This document shows positions 33,670 through 43,285 of a stretch of 64,000 bases of DNA, piece after piece (the first letter of the stretch is position 1; each line of letters opens with the position of its first letter). Under the pieces are notes generated by a model, which saw only the letters and a program-made list of their open reading frames with translations, was not told where the DNA came from and searched no databases. A program made the translations under genes and the position numbers. Source of the DNA: Phycisphaerae bacterium (lineage in GTDB: Bacteria > Planctomycetota > Phycisphaerae > UBA1845); assembly GCA_029260075.1 (NCBI GenBank), contig JAJDDY010000081.1, forward strand, positions 1 through 64,000. The letters are read 5' to 3'.

Positions 33670-36585
33670 ATGAACCGCGACGAACAATCCAATACAGAGG
33701 GAGCTCTAGCGCCCGAATCCAACGTCTTTTGGTCCGAAGGCAGCGCTCCCACGGGAACACGTCCAGAACAAGTCGGCGGATTCCGCATCGTCCGCAAACT
33801 CGGCGAAGGAGGCATGGGCACCGTCTGGGCGGCCGAGCAAGGTCATCCGCGCCGCGACGTCGCACTAAAGATGGTGCGACCCGGATTGGCTTCGCCAGAC
33901 CTACTGAAGCGTTTTGAGCACGAAACACATGTACTGGGTTTGTTGCAACATCCAGGGATTGCACAGATCTACGAGGCTGGCACCACCGACACACCCACAG
34001 GACCGCAACCATATTTCGCGATGGAACTCATCGATGGCCAACCGCTCACTACGTACGTTCGCGACGGCTCGCTCACTATCCGGGAGCGAATGAGTCTGCT
34101 CAAAGACGTTTGCGAAGCGGTACACTACGCCCACCAAAAAGGCGTTGTACACCGCGATCTCAAACCAGCCAACATCCTCGTCGATCACGCTGGCCGTGCG
34201 AAGATCCTCGATTTCGGCTTGGCTAAACTTACGCACTCCGACATCGCCATCACGACGATAGAAACGCAAGTGGGACGCATCCAAGGCACGCTCCCCTACA
34301 TGAGCCCGGAACAGGTCCGTAGCCGCCCGGACGAAATCGACGCCCGCACAGACGTCTACTCGCTGGGTGTCCTTCTCTACGAAGTCGCCGCAGGACAACT
34401 ACCATTCGAAATGCACCGGGGCATGCTGCCCGAAGCCGTGCGGATGATTTGCGAAGACGAACCACAACGACTAAGCATCCATGATCGCGCACTGCGCGGA
34501 GACCTCGAAACCATCGCCACCAAGGCGATGGCCAAAAATGCCGATGAACGGTATCAAAGCGCCGACGCGTTGGCTTCGGAGATCGAACGATTTCTGACTG
34601 ATCAACCGATCACCGCCCGCCCCCCCACCGCCGCGTATCATCTCCGTAAGCTGATGCGGCGTCACAAAGTCTATTGCACGGCCGCAGCACTCGTGTTCTT
34701 CACTGCGATCGCATCGGCGGTATCACTAAGTGTGCTATACGCCCGCGCGAATGCGAGCCGACTGCGTGCGGTCGAAGCAGAGACCGCAGCCCGTGCTGAC
34801 GCCGAAACCGCCAATCAAGTATCCGAGTTCATGGTCGGCCTTTTCCACAGTGTCGATGCTAGCCAGACGCGCGGCAAGACCACGACAGCCCGCGAAATCT
34901 TGGATCGCGGCGCCGCCAGGATTAGGGAAGAGCTGCGCGATCAACCCTTCGTCCAAGCACGTTTGATGAGCATTATGGGAAGCGCCTACGAAAGCCTCGG
35001 TATGTACGAAGCCGCCAAGCCGCTGCTCGAAACCTCACTGTTGCTTCGCCGAGAACGCTACTCCGACGACGACATGTTGATCGCTGACGGTCTAAACCGC
35101 GCCGCCAAGCTGCTCTATCGCAACGGCAACCACGCTGCCTCGGAGTCTTTGCTGCGCGAAGCGGTGACGCGTTGCGCACTGGCCGGCAAGGAAGTCTCGA
35201 CCCAGATGATGGAATACACGAACAATCTCGCCGCCACCGTTCACGCACAAGGCATGTATGAAGAAGCCGAGAACCTGTATGGACAAGTCCTAGCTATTAG
35301 TCGCAGTCTCACAGGCAAAGACAATACCGGCGCCGCAACAACAATGAACAACATGGCACTTGCGATGGCACACCGATTAGACGTCGACGGAGCGGAGAAG
35401 CTCTTGAAGGACGCCCTCAAGATTCAACGAAGACTTCTGGGTGACGTCCATCCGGACATCGCCACGTCGCTATACAACCTCGGTAACGTCGTCGCCAAAT
35501 CTTATCGGCTGGACGAAGCGGAAGACTACCTGGCCCAAGCGCTCGCCGTCGACAGAAAACTCTACTCGAAAGACCACCCCCATATTGCAAAAATACTCTT
35601 GCGGCGAGGACACATCCAACTTTTTCGCGGTGACTATACGAACGCCGCAGCATCGCTTCAAGACGCTCTGAACATGCAACAGCGATTGCTACCCGCGCAT
35701 CATCCCAACATCGCCGTGACACAGGAGGCGTTGGCCATCGCGCTGCTTCAGCTTGACCGTCGTGACGAAGCCAACTCGCTTGCCCTAGCAGCGCTCGCCA
35801 CGATGCAAAAGCGCAAGAAGAGCAATCGTTCCAAATTGACGGGGTTCATTACAGTAGCGGCTAGGACCCAATGGTACGCAGGAAACAACTCGGAGGCCGA
35901 AGGGCTCTACCGAGACTTACTTGGCACCATCGATTCGGTCGACGACAACTCGAACGCCGAACGATCAACGGCGATGGATGAGTTTTCGACCTTCCTAACC
36001 GACACCGGCCGTCCGGAGGAGGCCGAAGTGTGGGCACGTAAGGCCCTCGCAGGGCGACGCGACGCCTATCGACCGACAGACCGGAGGGTCGGCGCCGCAC
36101 TTTGCAGTCTCGGCGGCGCCTTGGCGGCACAGGGTAAGATCATCGAAGCGGAACAAGCATACGAAGAGTCGCTGAGTATTCTTCGTGAAACCATCGGTGC
36201 CGACCACGTTTCTATTGCCCTCCCATTGTGCGGACTTGGAGAAATGTTGACGGGGGCGGGGAGAGCGAAAGACGCCGAGCCCTTGTTGAGGGAGGCGCTC
36301 GCCGTCCGCCTAGCCGGACTGCCGGCGGAGAACAGCTCAGTAGCACTGGCACGCCGTGCCCTTGGAAATTGTCTCTCGGGGTTGCAGCGGTTTGATGAAG
36401 CCGAACCCATGTTGCTCGAGAGTCACACAAGACTACTTGCATGCTTCGGTCCAGATAACAAAGACACACTCGAAGCGTCGAGGGCCATGGTAAAGCTCTA
36501 CGAATCATGGCACGAACCTGCCCGAGCAGACGTGTGGCGTGCTAAGCACACCGGTGAAAAACTTCTTACCAAGCCGCGCCCGTGA
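33670..36585 (+). CDS. Membrane Ser/Thr protein kinase with C-terminal TPR repeats
   Basis: The 971-residue protein begins with a full Hanks-type kinase domain (about 38-310). It has a Gly-rich loop GEGGMG (45-50), ATP-binding Lys67 in VALK, HRDLKPAN (161-168), DFG (181-183) and the activation segment end GTLPYMSPEQ (206-215). One membrane helix follows (about 336-358). From about 380 to 955 come tetratricopeptide repeats, many of 42 residues with the kinesin-light-chain style (AEKLLKDALKIQRRLLGDVHP). The kinase lies inside and the TPRs outside the membrane if topology is standard. It pairs with the divergent sigma factor. The last codons KPRP and the TGA stop are read from the left arm of an R1 repeat, so the C-terminus was altered by insertion. 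Confidence 0.93.
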   Translation: MNRDEQSNTEGALAPESNVFWSEGSAPTGTRPEQVGGFRIVRKLGEGGMGTVWAAEQGHPRRDVALKMVRPGLASPDLLKRFEHETHVLGLLQHPGIAQIYEAGTTDTPTGPQPYFAMELIDGQPLTTYVRDGSLTIRERMSLLKDVCEAVHYAHQKGVVHRDLKPANILVDHAGRAKILDFGLAKLTHSDIAITTIETQVGRIQGTLPYMSPEQVRSRPDEIDARTDVYSLGVLLYEVAAGQLPFEMHRGMLPEAVRMICEDEPQRLSIHDRALRGDLETIATKAMAKNADERYQSADALASEIERFLTDQPITARPPTAAYHLRKLMRRHKVYCTAAALVFFTAIASAVSLSVLYARANASRLRAVEAETAARADAETANQVSEFMVGLFHSVDASQTRGKTTTAREILDRGAARIREELRDQPFVQARLMSIMGSAYESLGMYEAAKPLLETSLLLRRERYSDDDMLIADGLNRAAKLLYRNGNHAASESLLREAVTRCALAGKEVSTQMMEYTNNLAATVHAQGMYEEAENLYGQVLAISRSLTGKDNTGAATTMNNMALAMAHRLDVDGAEKLLKDALKIQRRLLGDVHPDIATSLYNLGNVVAKSYRLDEAEDYLAQALAVDRKLYSKDHPHIAKILLRRGHIQLFRGDYTNAAASLQDALNMQQRLLPAHHPNIAVTQEALAIALLQLDRRDEANSLALAALATMQKRKKSNRSKLTGFITVAARTQWYAGNNSEAEGLYRDLLGTIDSVDDNSNAERSTAMDEFSTFLTDTGRPEEAEVWARKALAGRRDAYRPTDRRVGAALCSLGGALAAQGKIIEAEQAYEESLSILRETIGADHVSIALPLCGLGEMLTGAGRAKDAEPLLREALAVRLAGLPAENSSVALARRALGNCLSGLQRFDEAEPMLLESHTRLLACFGPDNKDTLEASRAMVKLYESWHEPARADVWRAKHTGEKLLTKPRP

Positions 36586-36638
36586 GGAAGCGATCCGGGC
36601 TCGCGGGTGAAGACCACATCCTCACGGGCGCGGCTCCG
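36570..36638. repeat. Dispersed palindrome, family R1, copy 7
   Basis: Arms AAGCCGCGCCCGTGAGGAAG and ATCCTCACGGGCGCGGCTCC. The left arm supplies the TGA stop codon of the kinase gene. Confidence 0.8.
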
Positions 36639-36802
36639 TTCGTCGGGCACCGTCCACGGCCGGACGTGAAACGCGTATGCGTACGCGGATATCAGGAACT
36701 TGGCCGCAGACGCGGCCGCACTGGACATCGCCCACAGAACGAGGTACAAGTTCCCGACGGTGGTACCGGGAATCTGCACGTTGCGGTGCCACAAACATGA
36801 CA

Positions 36803-36876
36803 CGGGGCGTGGCGCAGTCCGGTAGCGCACCTGCTTTGGGAGCAGGAAGTCGCAGGTTCGAATCCTGTCGCCCCGA
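36803..36876 (+). tRNA. tRNA-Pro (anticodon UGG)
   Basis: A 74-nt cloverleaf. The acceptor stem is CGGGGCG/CGCCCCG, with a D arm GGCGCAGTCCGGTAGCGC, an anticodon stem-loop CCTGCTTTGGGAGCAGG carrying TGG, a T arm GCAGGTTCGAATCCTGT and a discriminator A. CCA is not encoded. A minus-strand ORF across it is antisense noise. Confidence 0.96.
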
Positions 36877-37474
36877 ATCCTTATGAGCGATTCCGCGCGA
36901 TCGACTTGGCGCACCTGCCCGTAAGAGGCCTTCCGGCCCGACGCCCCTGCCGATCCCATATTTCTTGCAGATTCTGAATGAACACATCTGAATGAATACA
37001 AACGCGAGTAAGCTACCCGTTCCTCCGGCTTCGACCTCTGCGTACTGGACACCAACACTGTGCGGCACACGCCGATGATCGCCACCACGAGCAATAACGG
37101 ACGTTGCCCAGCCGACTGAAGACGCAACCGAGACGGACGCGCTCGGAGGTGCGACAAAAAGGCGACGAATCCTTACGCTGGAGCTAGACTCGCGTTGGGC
37201 TTTTTGCTAGACTGGCTGCTGTCGTTCGGGGTTCTTGAGGGCAACGAAGCGATCCGACAGTATCAACGGCGCCAAGGGCAGGCCGCGCACTGTCGCCTTC
37301 ACACCATGCGCCGTTCGTATTTTGCTTACAAGAGGTCGGCTTGGCCGCTGCGCGTTCGGGCCAAGAGTCGGCGATCCACGCCGCCGCTGTTGCATACCTT
37401 GGACAGCGGTGAAGCTGATGGGCAAACGGCGAGCGATGGCTAGCCGATTTTGGTCTCACCGGGAGGAAGGATTG
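36877..37474. other. Long intergenic leader, no gene seen
   Basis: Nearly 600 bases contain no convincing gene and none of the R1-R6 repeats. The last part carries GGGAGGAAGG, the ribosome-binding site of the next gene. An upstream in-frame extension of that gene (from 37235) has poor composition and is not used. Confidence 0.45.
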
Positions 37475-40400
37475 ATGCGAAAGCTCATCATATCGACTGG
37501 CCTGTTGCTCGTCGCAAGCAGCACCCTGTTCGGTCAAGTGCGAAGTACGTCCGAAATCAAGCGTGCAAGACCAGAGCTAATGGAGCTCACAAGGACACGC
37601 GGTGCCGTGGGCGTTCCGCTGAGCATCACGTCGTGGAGCACCCTTCGCGTTCATGGTGCCGCCGGTCAGTTGGAGATTCCGCTGGACCCGTCGCTAGGTC
37701 AGGGCGCCGCTGACTCCGAGCCTCGTCGCGGCGGAATCCGCGAAATTCGCGTCGTCTTTAGCGAGCCCGCGCAGCCGGTCGATGGCACGTTCGATTTGAA
37801 CGATGTGGTCATCACCGGATCAGACCTGAATACCTATGCGAACAATGGCGGCGGGTTGAGTGGTGACACGCTCACGCTGACATTTGCAGACGGCGATCTG
37901 CCCAACGGGCTGACCTTCAACTTCGACGTGGGCGGATTGTGGGAGAGCGTTGCGACAAGCAGTCCATTGGCTGGCGATGCCGACTGTAACGTGCTCAGCC
38001 TCGCCGGCGACAGCAACAACGACGGCAACGTCAACCTCATTGACGCGGCACAGGTTAAGAGCAAAAACGGTGAGACAGCCGACGCTACGAACACCCGTCA
38101 AGATCTTACGACGGATGGGAAGATTAACCTCATCGACGTAGCATTCGCCGTGGCCCAAGCGTCACTTCCGTCGCCACCCGACGCCGTGGACGACCCGGGA
38201 TTTTCCACGCCGTTTGAGACCCTACTGGACTCCGGCCTAACAAGTGTTCTAGACAACGACAGTCTCGCCGGCGGTTCAATCAGTGCGTTCGACGCCGCAA
38301 GTGCCGGTGGCGGCACGGTGATTATGAATACCGGCGACGGCACGTTCACCTATGATCCGGCAAGCGGATTCAGCGGGCCTGATACCTTTACGTACGAGCT
38401 TACGAACGCTGACGGCAGCGATACAGCTACCGTAACCGTGACTGTAGGTGGCGGCGTAGCGCCTGTGGCTGCACCGGATGCCTACGACGTGACGGGTAAC
38501 GTATCGATCGCGGTTCCGGCGCCGGGCGTACTACAAAACGATAGCGGCGCACCGTTCTCGATCACTGCATTCGACAACCCCAGCGTCAACGGTGGCGATG
38601 TCACCGTCAACACCACGACTGGCGCGTTCGCGTACGATCCACCGCCTGGATTCGAAGGTCTAGACAGCTTCACGTACGACCTGACCAACGGAGTCGGCAC
38701 GGTGACCGGAACAGTTACGCTGACGGTGGGCGGCATGATCTGGTTCGTCGACAGTTCGCAGGGCACCAACGGTGACGGACGTCTGTCCTCGCCCTTCAAC
38801 TGCCTGGTAGGAACCGGATGTTTTGAACCGGCAGCCACCGACGCTGCGGGCGACAACATCTTCGTCCGGTCGGGTAGCTACACCGGCGGGCTTACACTTC
38901 TCGACGGTCAGAAGTTGGTCGGGGACGGGTCGTCAAGCGACCTTGCAACCGTCACCGGAATCACGTTGGCGCCGAACAGCGTCGCGCTGCCGATCTTCAG
39001 CGGCACCGATCCGTTGGTGGCCGGTCCTGCGGACATCATTGGCGTTGGGTCAGGTAACACCATCCGCGGATTGACGCTCAGTTCAGGCAGTGGCACGGGT
39101 ATTCGAGGCAACAACTTCGGAACCCTGAGCGTGAGCGAAACCACGGTCAACGGCGGTGGAGCGATCGACGTCAGCGACGGCGTCCTCGACGTAACCTTCG
39201 ACTCCCTGTCGGCAAGCAGCAGTACAGAGAAGGGCATACGTCTGGCGAGCGTGTCGGGCACGTTTGCGGTAACTGACGTCAGCGGCACGATTGCCGTCAT
39301 CGGATTTCCAGCGGTCGACATTACCGGGACGGCCGGTGGAGTTCAGGTCGCGGCAAGCTTTGCCAGCGTGTCCTCGACGGTCAGTGCTTCGGGCGGAATC
39401 CGGCTGGCTAACCTGACACCCGGATCGAACTTCGACGGCGGCAATGCAACCGTCGCGAGTTCGTCCGGCGATGGCATAGCGTTGAGTAACAACCCCGGCT
39501 CTACCTTCACGTTTGCCGATCTGGACATCGACAACTTCTCGACCGATCAACGTGGACTCTTCGCCAGCACGTCGGGCACGCTCAACATTTCCGACGGCGA
39601 CATTGACGGTGGCACAGCGTCGGGCGTAGACATTAACAATACGGACCTTGCGATCACCTTCACAAGCGTGACTTCCATGGGCGGAAGTGACGCGGGAATC
39701 AACCTGAGCACGACCACCGGAAGTTTCAGCGTCGTAGGCGAGGGGGTGAACACGTTGCTCGGAGGTAATTCCACCGGCGGGACGATTTCCGGAAAATCTG
39801 GAGCGGACGGCACAAACAACGGTGTCGGCATCGTGCTCAACAACGCCTCCAACGTGTCGCTGGCCAGGATGCAACTGAACGATTTCACCAACTTCGCCAT
39901 TCGCGGTTCCAACGTGAACGGGTTCCTCCTTGACTACAGCACCGTCAGCGGCACGAACGGCAGTTCGCCGACGGCCGACGAGGGTAGCATCAGCCTGACC
40001 AACCTGAGTGGATCAACCATCAACGGTGCCAACCCGACCGGCATGCTGGGTACCCAAATCAGCGGCGGGTTGGAGGACAACGTCCACATCGTCAACGACA
40101 GTGGAATACTCACTCGCTTCGTCGTCGACCGGTGTTTGATCGGTGCCAACGGTGCGGCACTAGGCGACGACGGTATACTGCTCGAAGCTAACGGGTCCGC
40201 AACCGCCAGTTTGACTGTGTTAGACACCAACTTCACAAGCGCCCGTGGCGATCTGTTGCAGGGCTCCGTCAGTAACACGGCGGTGATGGATGTGGTTCTC
40301 GACGGGAACGCATTCAGCAACATTCACGCCAACGTGCTCGGCGGCGGCGTGACGATTAACGGCACGGGCGATAGCACCATGACCTACGATATTAAGAACA

Positions 40401-40981
40401 ACACCTTCCGCGACGCCAAGGGCCACGCCCTCAACGTGTTCATGGGCACGGGGGGCGCGGGCGACTGGAGTGGGTCGATCACCAACAACACCGTCGGTGT
40501 TTCCGGTTTGGCTGCATCCGGGTCGTCTCAGGCGACCGGGATCAACGTCGAAGCCCAGGGAACGGGCACGCACAGGACCACCGTCGACGGCAACACGGTG
40601 CACCAGTTCACCGAAAACGGCATGAAGTTTCTTGCGGTCGACGGCAGTGCGAATTTGATCGCGACGATCACCAACAACACCGTCGACGAGCCTGCGTCGT
40701 TCGCGCTGCAGGCGCTGTTCGTCCAATCGGGCGCGGCGAGTGCTGATTCGAATTCGGTTTGTGCTACGATTACCGGAAACTCACTTGCTGGCGACGCGTT
40801 CAGCACAGATTTCCGACTACGGCAGCGGCAACCAGGAACATCGTTCACCCTGCCCGGATACGGCGGCACCAGCGCAGACACAGCGGCCGTGGTCAGCTTT
40901 GTTTCGGGCAATAACATTGGCTCGCCTACCGGTAGCGCAACCGTGAACGGCGCGGGATTTGATGGCAATGTATGCCCGTGA
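37475..40981 (+). CDS. Exported surface protein: dockerin-like pair, two Ig-like domains, parallel beta-helix
   Basis: The 1168-residue protein from ATG 37475 (GGGAGGAAGG just upstream) has a signal peptide (IISTGLLLVASSTLFGQ). A beta-rich N-terminal domain (about 50-165) is followed by a dockerin-like pair with loops GDSNNDGNVNLIDA and DLTTDGKINLIDV (about 180-228). Two cadherin/Big-like modules lie at about 235-325 and 330-415, each ending with a FTYDPASGFSGPDTFTYEL-type signature. The remaining 750 residues are Ser/Thr/Gly/Asn-rich repeats with regular beta strands (such as GIRLASVSG, GISLTNLSG-like turns, NNTVGVSG, ITNNTVDEP), as in right-handed parallel beta-helices of adhesins. The C-terminus has no PEP-CTERM. 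A role in adhesion or matrix is likely. The partner is unknown. Confidence 0.8.
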   Translation: MRKLIISTGLLLVASSTLFGQVRSTSEIKRARPELMELTRTRGAVGVPLSITSWSTLRVHGAAGQLEIPLDPSLGQGAADSEPRRGGIREIRVVFSEPAQPVDGTFDLNDVVITGSDLNTYANNGGGLSGDTLTLTFADGDLPNGLTFNFDVGGLWESVATSSPLAGDADCNVLSLAGDSNNDGNVNLIDAAQVKSKNGETADATNTRQDLTTDGKINLIDVAFAVAQASLPSPPDAVDDPGFSTPFETLLDSGLTSVLDNDSLAGGSISAFDAASAGGGTVIMNTGDGTFTYDPASGFSGPDTFTYELTNADGSDTATVTVTVGGGVAPVAAPDAYDVTGNVSIAVPAPGVLQNDSGAPFSITAFDNPSVNGGDVTVNTTTGAFAYDPPPGFEGLDSFTYDLTNGVGTVTGTVTLTVGGMIWFVDSSQGTNGDGRLSSPFNCLVGTGCFEPAATDAAGDNIFVRSGSYTGGLTLLDGQKLVGDGSSSDLATVTGITLAPNSVALPIFSGTDPLVAGPADIIGVGSGNTIRGLTLSSGSGTGIRGNNFGTLSVSETTVNGGGAIDVSDGVLDVTFDSLSASSSTEKGIRLASVSGTFAVTDVSGTIAVIGFPAVDITGTAGGVQVAASFASVSSTVSASGGIRLANLTPGSNFDGGNATVASSSGDGIALSNNPGSTFTFADLDIDNFSTDQRGLFASTSGTLNISDGDIDGGTASGVDINNTDLAITFTSVTSMGGSDAGINLSTTTGSFSVVGEGVNTLLGGNSTGGTISGKSGADGTNNGVGIVLNNASNVSLARMQLNDFTNFAIRGSNVNGFLLDYSTVSGTNGSSPTADEGSISLTNLSGSTINGANPTGMLGTQISGGLEDNVHIVNDSGILTRFVVDRCLIGANGAALGDDGILLEANGSATASLTVLDTNFTSARGDLLQGSVSNTAVMDVVLDGNAFSNIHANVLGGGVTINGTGDSTMTYDIKNNTFRDAKGHALNVFMGTGGAGDWSGSITNNTVGVSGLAASGSSQATGINVEAQGTGTHRTTVDGNTVHQFTENGMKFLAVDGSANLIATITNNTVDEPASFALQALFVQSGAASADSNSVCATITGNSLAGDAFSTDFRLRQRQPGTSFTLPGYGGTSADTAAVVSFVSGNNIGSPTGSATVNGAGFDGNVCP

Positions 40982-41033
40982 CATCGGCGGTGAACAAGAC
41001 CCGTTCATCCGTGGCTAGGGATAGGATACTGCT

Positions 41034-41168
41034 GGAACGAGTGTGAGAAGATGCACTAGAGGGTTTGCGACAAACCGAGCCGAGACCGTAAGGAAGCGGT
41101 TTTCGGCGGGAACGTCAGACCGCTTCCTTACGGTCGTGACTCGGAACATGGCTTATCAAGCACGCTTT
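41034..41168. repeat. Nested inverted repeat, family R1, copy 8
   Basis: The left end GAACGAGTGTGAGAAG and right CTTATCAAGCACGCTT are imperfect inverted repeats. The inner arms are GAGCCGAGACCGTAAGGAAG and CTTCCTTACGGTCGTGACTC. Confidence 0.75.
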
Positions 41169-41223
41169 GAAGTATCGCTCCGGCATCGTGCCGGTCGATC
41201 AGACGAATGGAGATGATGGAATC

Positions 41224-41835
41224 ATGAAACGCTCTTTGCTCAACGCGGCGGTCGTTCTTGGCATCGTGCTTGGCACGCAGAATCGTTCGCACGCGGGTCT
41301 TGCGGCCACTCTGGTCGATAGCAACGGAAACGCGAACAGCGCTACCGTTGCGGCCGGAGCGACGTTTGACGTGCTTGTCGAGCTCGCGACCACTGACAGC
41401 CTCGTCAGCGGTCAGTTCACGCTCGCAGACCTTTCGTCGTCCGGGCTGTTCACACTGGAGTCCGTAGCGTTCAACGGTTCGCTTTGGGATACGAGTGCTG
41501 GTGTGACGCTCGACCCAAGTATTCAAGCCATCACCAGCCTCACCGGGTTTCGAACAGACGACATTGGATCGATCGCGAACGATCTCGCGTTGGGTACAGG
41601 CGTCGGGACTATTGATATTGCGACGCTAACCCTATCGATCGACGCAGCGGCGGCTGCGGGCACGTACCTTCTGAATCTCGACAACCTCGTGTTCGGCGAT
41701 ACGAACTTTGACCAGATCGCCGCCGATGGCGGACAGGCCTACGAGATGACCGTGGTTCCGCTTCCGGGGGCTGGTGTTCTTATGATGATCGGACTATTGA
41801 TTGTCGGCGTTCGCCGTAGACGCAGCCTACAATAG
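41224..41835 (+). CDS. Exported protein with VPLP/PEP-CTERM-type sorting tail
   Basis: A 203-residue protein from ATG 41224 with a signal peptide (SLLNAAVVLGIVLGTQNRSHA). Its body is beta-rich and resembles cohesin-like modules (ATVAAGATFDVLVELATT, GQFTLADLSSSGLF, GTYLLNLDNLVFGD). The tail is VVPLPGAGVLMMIGLLIVGV followed by RRRR: a proline motif, one membrane helix and an Arg cluster. This is the tripartite layout of exosortase substrates (PEP-CTERM/VPLPA type). No exosortase gene is in the window. The body is similar in style to the next gene, so the two may be related matrix proteins. Attachment through the tail is inferred from the family. Confidence 0.8.
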   Translation: MKRSLLNAAVVLGIVLGTQNRSHAGLAATLVDSNGNANSATVAAGATFDVLVELATTDSLVSGQFTLADLSSSGLFTLESVAFNGSLWDTSAGVTLDPSIQAITSLTGFRTDDIGSIANDLALGTGVGTIDIATLTLSIDAAAAAGTYLLNLDNLVFGDTNFDQIAADGGQAYEMTVVPLPGAGVLMMIGLLIVGVRRRRSLQ

Positions 41836-41990
41836 ATATGGCTGGAAACGGCACCCAAACAAGCGCCAAAGTGGAGACTGAATTGGCTTACTGACGGTCC
41901 CCGGGGTCGGCAGGAACAAAGGACAAACGCATCCGGAAAGCGTCTCCTGGTGTGGAAGTGGATGGATCGCGGCTTTGAGGGGGGAACGCG

Positions 41991-42719
41991 ATGACCGAAT
42001 CAACAATGCGCATGGTAGCCGCGCTGATTATGGCGGCGCTGACTCCGACCGCCGCCTTAGCAGAGGTGGTCGTCGACGTAACGGCCCGAGGCAACGAATC
42101 GAAGACCGAATTCGTGAACCCGGAAATCGATCCTCGATTCTTGATCGATGTGAACATCGACACTGCGGGCGTTTTCATCGTCAGCGCCGAAATGAGGCTA
42201 CGTGCCAACGAAGCAGGCGTTGTGACCATCACAGACGGGCGCTATGGACCGGTCTGGAACTCGGGTTTCGGGTTCTCGATTCCGGTCGGTCCGGTTGACC
42301 CGTTCTCCGGAAAACTCGGATCACTTCCGGTGGACCCGTCCGTTACCGGCGTGTCGCGAATCGTGACACTGGTATTGGCCGTTACGAAAGCAACGGTGCC
42401 CGGCGTATACGTGCTTAACGTCGCGGAAATTCTCGTCGGCGACGCGGATTTTCAGGATATCGATCCGTCGCCGGTTCCCGGTGTGGATTTTGAACTTGTT
42501 GTGGTCGCGTCCGGAGACACAGACTTCGATCAAGATCGCGACTTGATGGATTATGCAGATTTTTCAGATTGCATGGCCGGTCCTGGGTCGTCGCCAGCGC
42601 CAGTCGGCACAATCGCCGCAGGGCACTGCTTGGCTGCGTTCGATTTGGATAGCGACGGCGACGTGGACGCTGCCGATCTCGTGAGGTTTCAGGAATCTTT
42701 TACGGGCACGACCCCGTAG
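41991..42719 (+). CDS. Secreted cohesin-like protein with C-terminal dockerin-like EF-hands
   Basis: A 242-residue protein with GAGGGGGGAA before its ATG and a signal peptide (MVAALIMAALTPTAALA). A beta-sandwich-like middle (VVVDVTARGNESKTEF, FLIDVNIDTAGVFIVSAEM, GVYVLNVAEILVGDADF) resembles the previous protein. Its end carries two calcium loops, DTDFDQDRDLMDYADF and FDLDSDGDVDAADLVRFQ, separated by a Cys-containing turn, the usual planctomycete dockerin-type arrangement. Cohesin-like and dockerin-like modules within one neighbourhood (37-43 kb) suggest non-cellulosomal protein-protein assembly on the surface. That is inference. Confidence 0.75.
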   Translation: MTESTMRMVAALIMAALTPTAALAEVVVDVTARGNESKTEFVNPEIDPRFLIDVNIDTAGVFIVSAEMRLRANEAGVVTITDGRYGPVWNSGFGFSIPVGPVDPFSGKLGSLPVDPSVTGVSRIVTLVLAVTKATVPGVYVLNVAEILVGDADFQDIDPSPVPGVDFELVVVASGDTDFDQDRDLMDYADFSDCMAGPGSSPAPVGTIAAGHCLAAFDLDSDGDVDAADLVRFQESFTGTTP

Positions 42720-42768
42720 TGTCATGGTCGTTGCGACTCGGGCGTAACCCGACGAACAGGAGCAAGCG

Positions 42769-43269
42769 ATGTCGGAACCGTTTCTAGCTGAAATCAGGAT
42801 CTTTGGCTTCAACTTCGCGCCGCGCGGTTGGGCACTCTGCGACGGGCAGATACTTCCGATCAACCAGAACCAGTCGTTGTATTCGCTCCTGGGAACAACC
42901 TACGGCGGTGACGGTCGCACGAGCTTCGCACTCCCCGACCTCCGCGGACGAACACCCGGACACGAGGGCGCTGGACACAGTTTGGGCAGTAAGTTCGGCC
43001 AGGATAGGGTCGCGCTGTCGATCGCCGAAATCCCGGCGCATACGCACAACGCACGAGCATCTTCGACGAGCGCCGATGCGCCGGTAGCCAGTTCCGCGAC
43101 CGTATTGGCGAGCGCCAACAACGTGTACCATAGCCCGACAAACTTGGTGCCTATTCGGACCGGAACAACCGCCAACGTGGGGGCGGGGCAGGGGCACGAC
43201 AACATGCAGCCGTTCACAGTGCTGTCTTTTTGTATCGCGCTCCAGGGACTCTTCCCGTCACGCAATTAA
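42769..43269 (+). CDS. Phage tail collar domain protein 1 (Mdp-like)
   Basis: A 166-residue protein with AGGAG 7-8 bases before the ATG. It starts MSEPFLAEIRIFGFNFAPRG then WALCDGQILPI, LYSLLGTTYGGDGRTSFALP and LRGRTPGHEG. This is the tail-collar domain (about 1-60) of microcystin-dependent (MdpB-like) proteins. A conserved LSIAEIPAHTH follows, then a variable Ser/Ala-rich part and the end MQPFTVLSFCIALQGLFPSRN-like signature typical of the family. There is no signal peptide. Two paralogues follow directly (16 and 18 base gaps). Such proteins occur as trios in many non-phage genomes, and their job is not established. Confidence 0.88.
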   Translation: MSEPFLAEIRIFGFNFAPRGWALCDGQILPINQNQSLYSLLGTTYGGDGRTSFALPDLRGRTPGHEGAGHSLGSKFGQDRVALSIAEIPAHTHNARASSTSADAPVASSATVLASANNVYHSPTNLVPIRTGTTANVGAGQGHDNMQPFTVLSFCIALQGLFPSRN

Positions 43270-43285
43270 GGAAAGGGAATCGGAA

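Noticed and set aside
36498..37157. 219-codon minus-strand ORF after the kinase gene
   Set aside because: It runs through an R1 repeat and antisense through tRNA-Pro (RIRTCDFLLPKQV-type peptide), has no ribosome-binding site and no domain.
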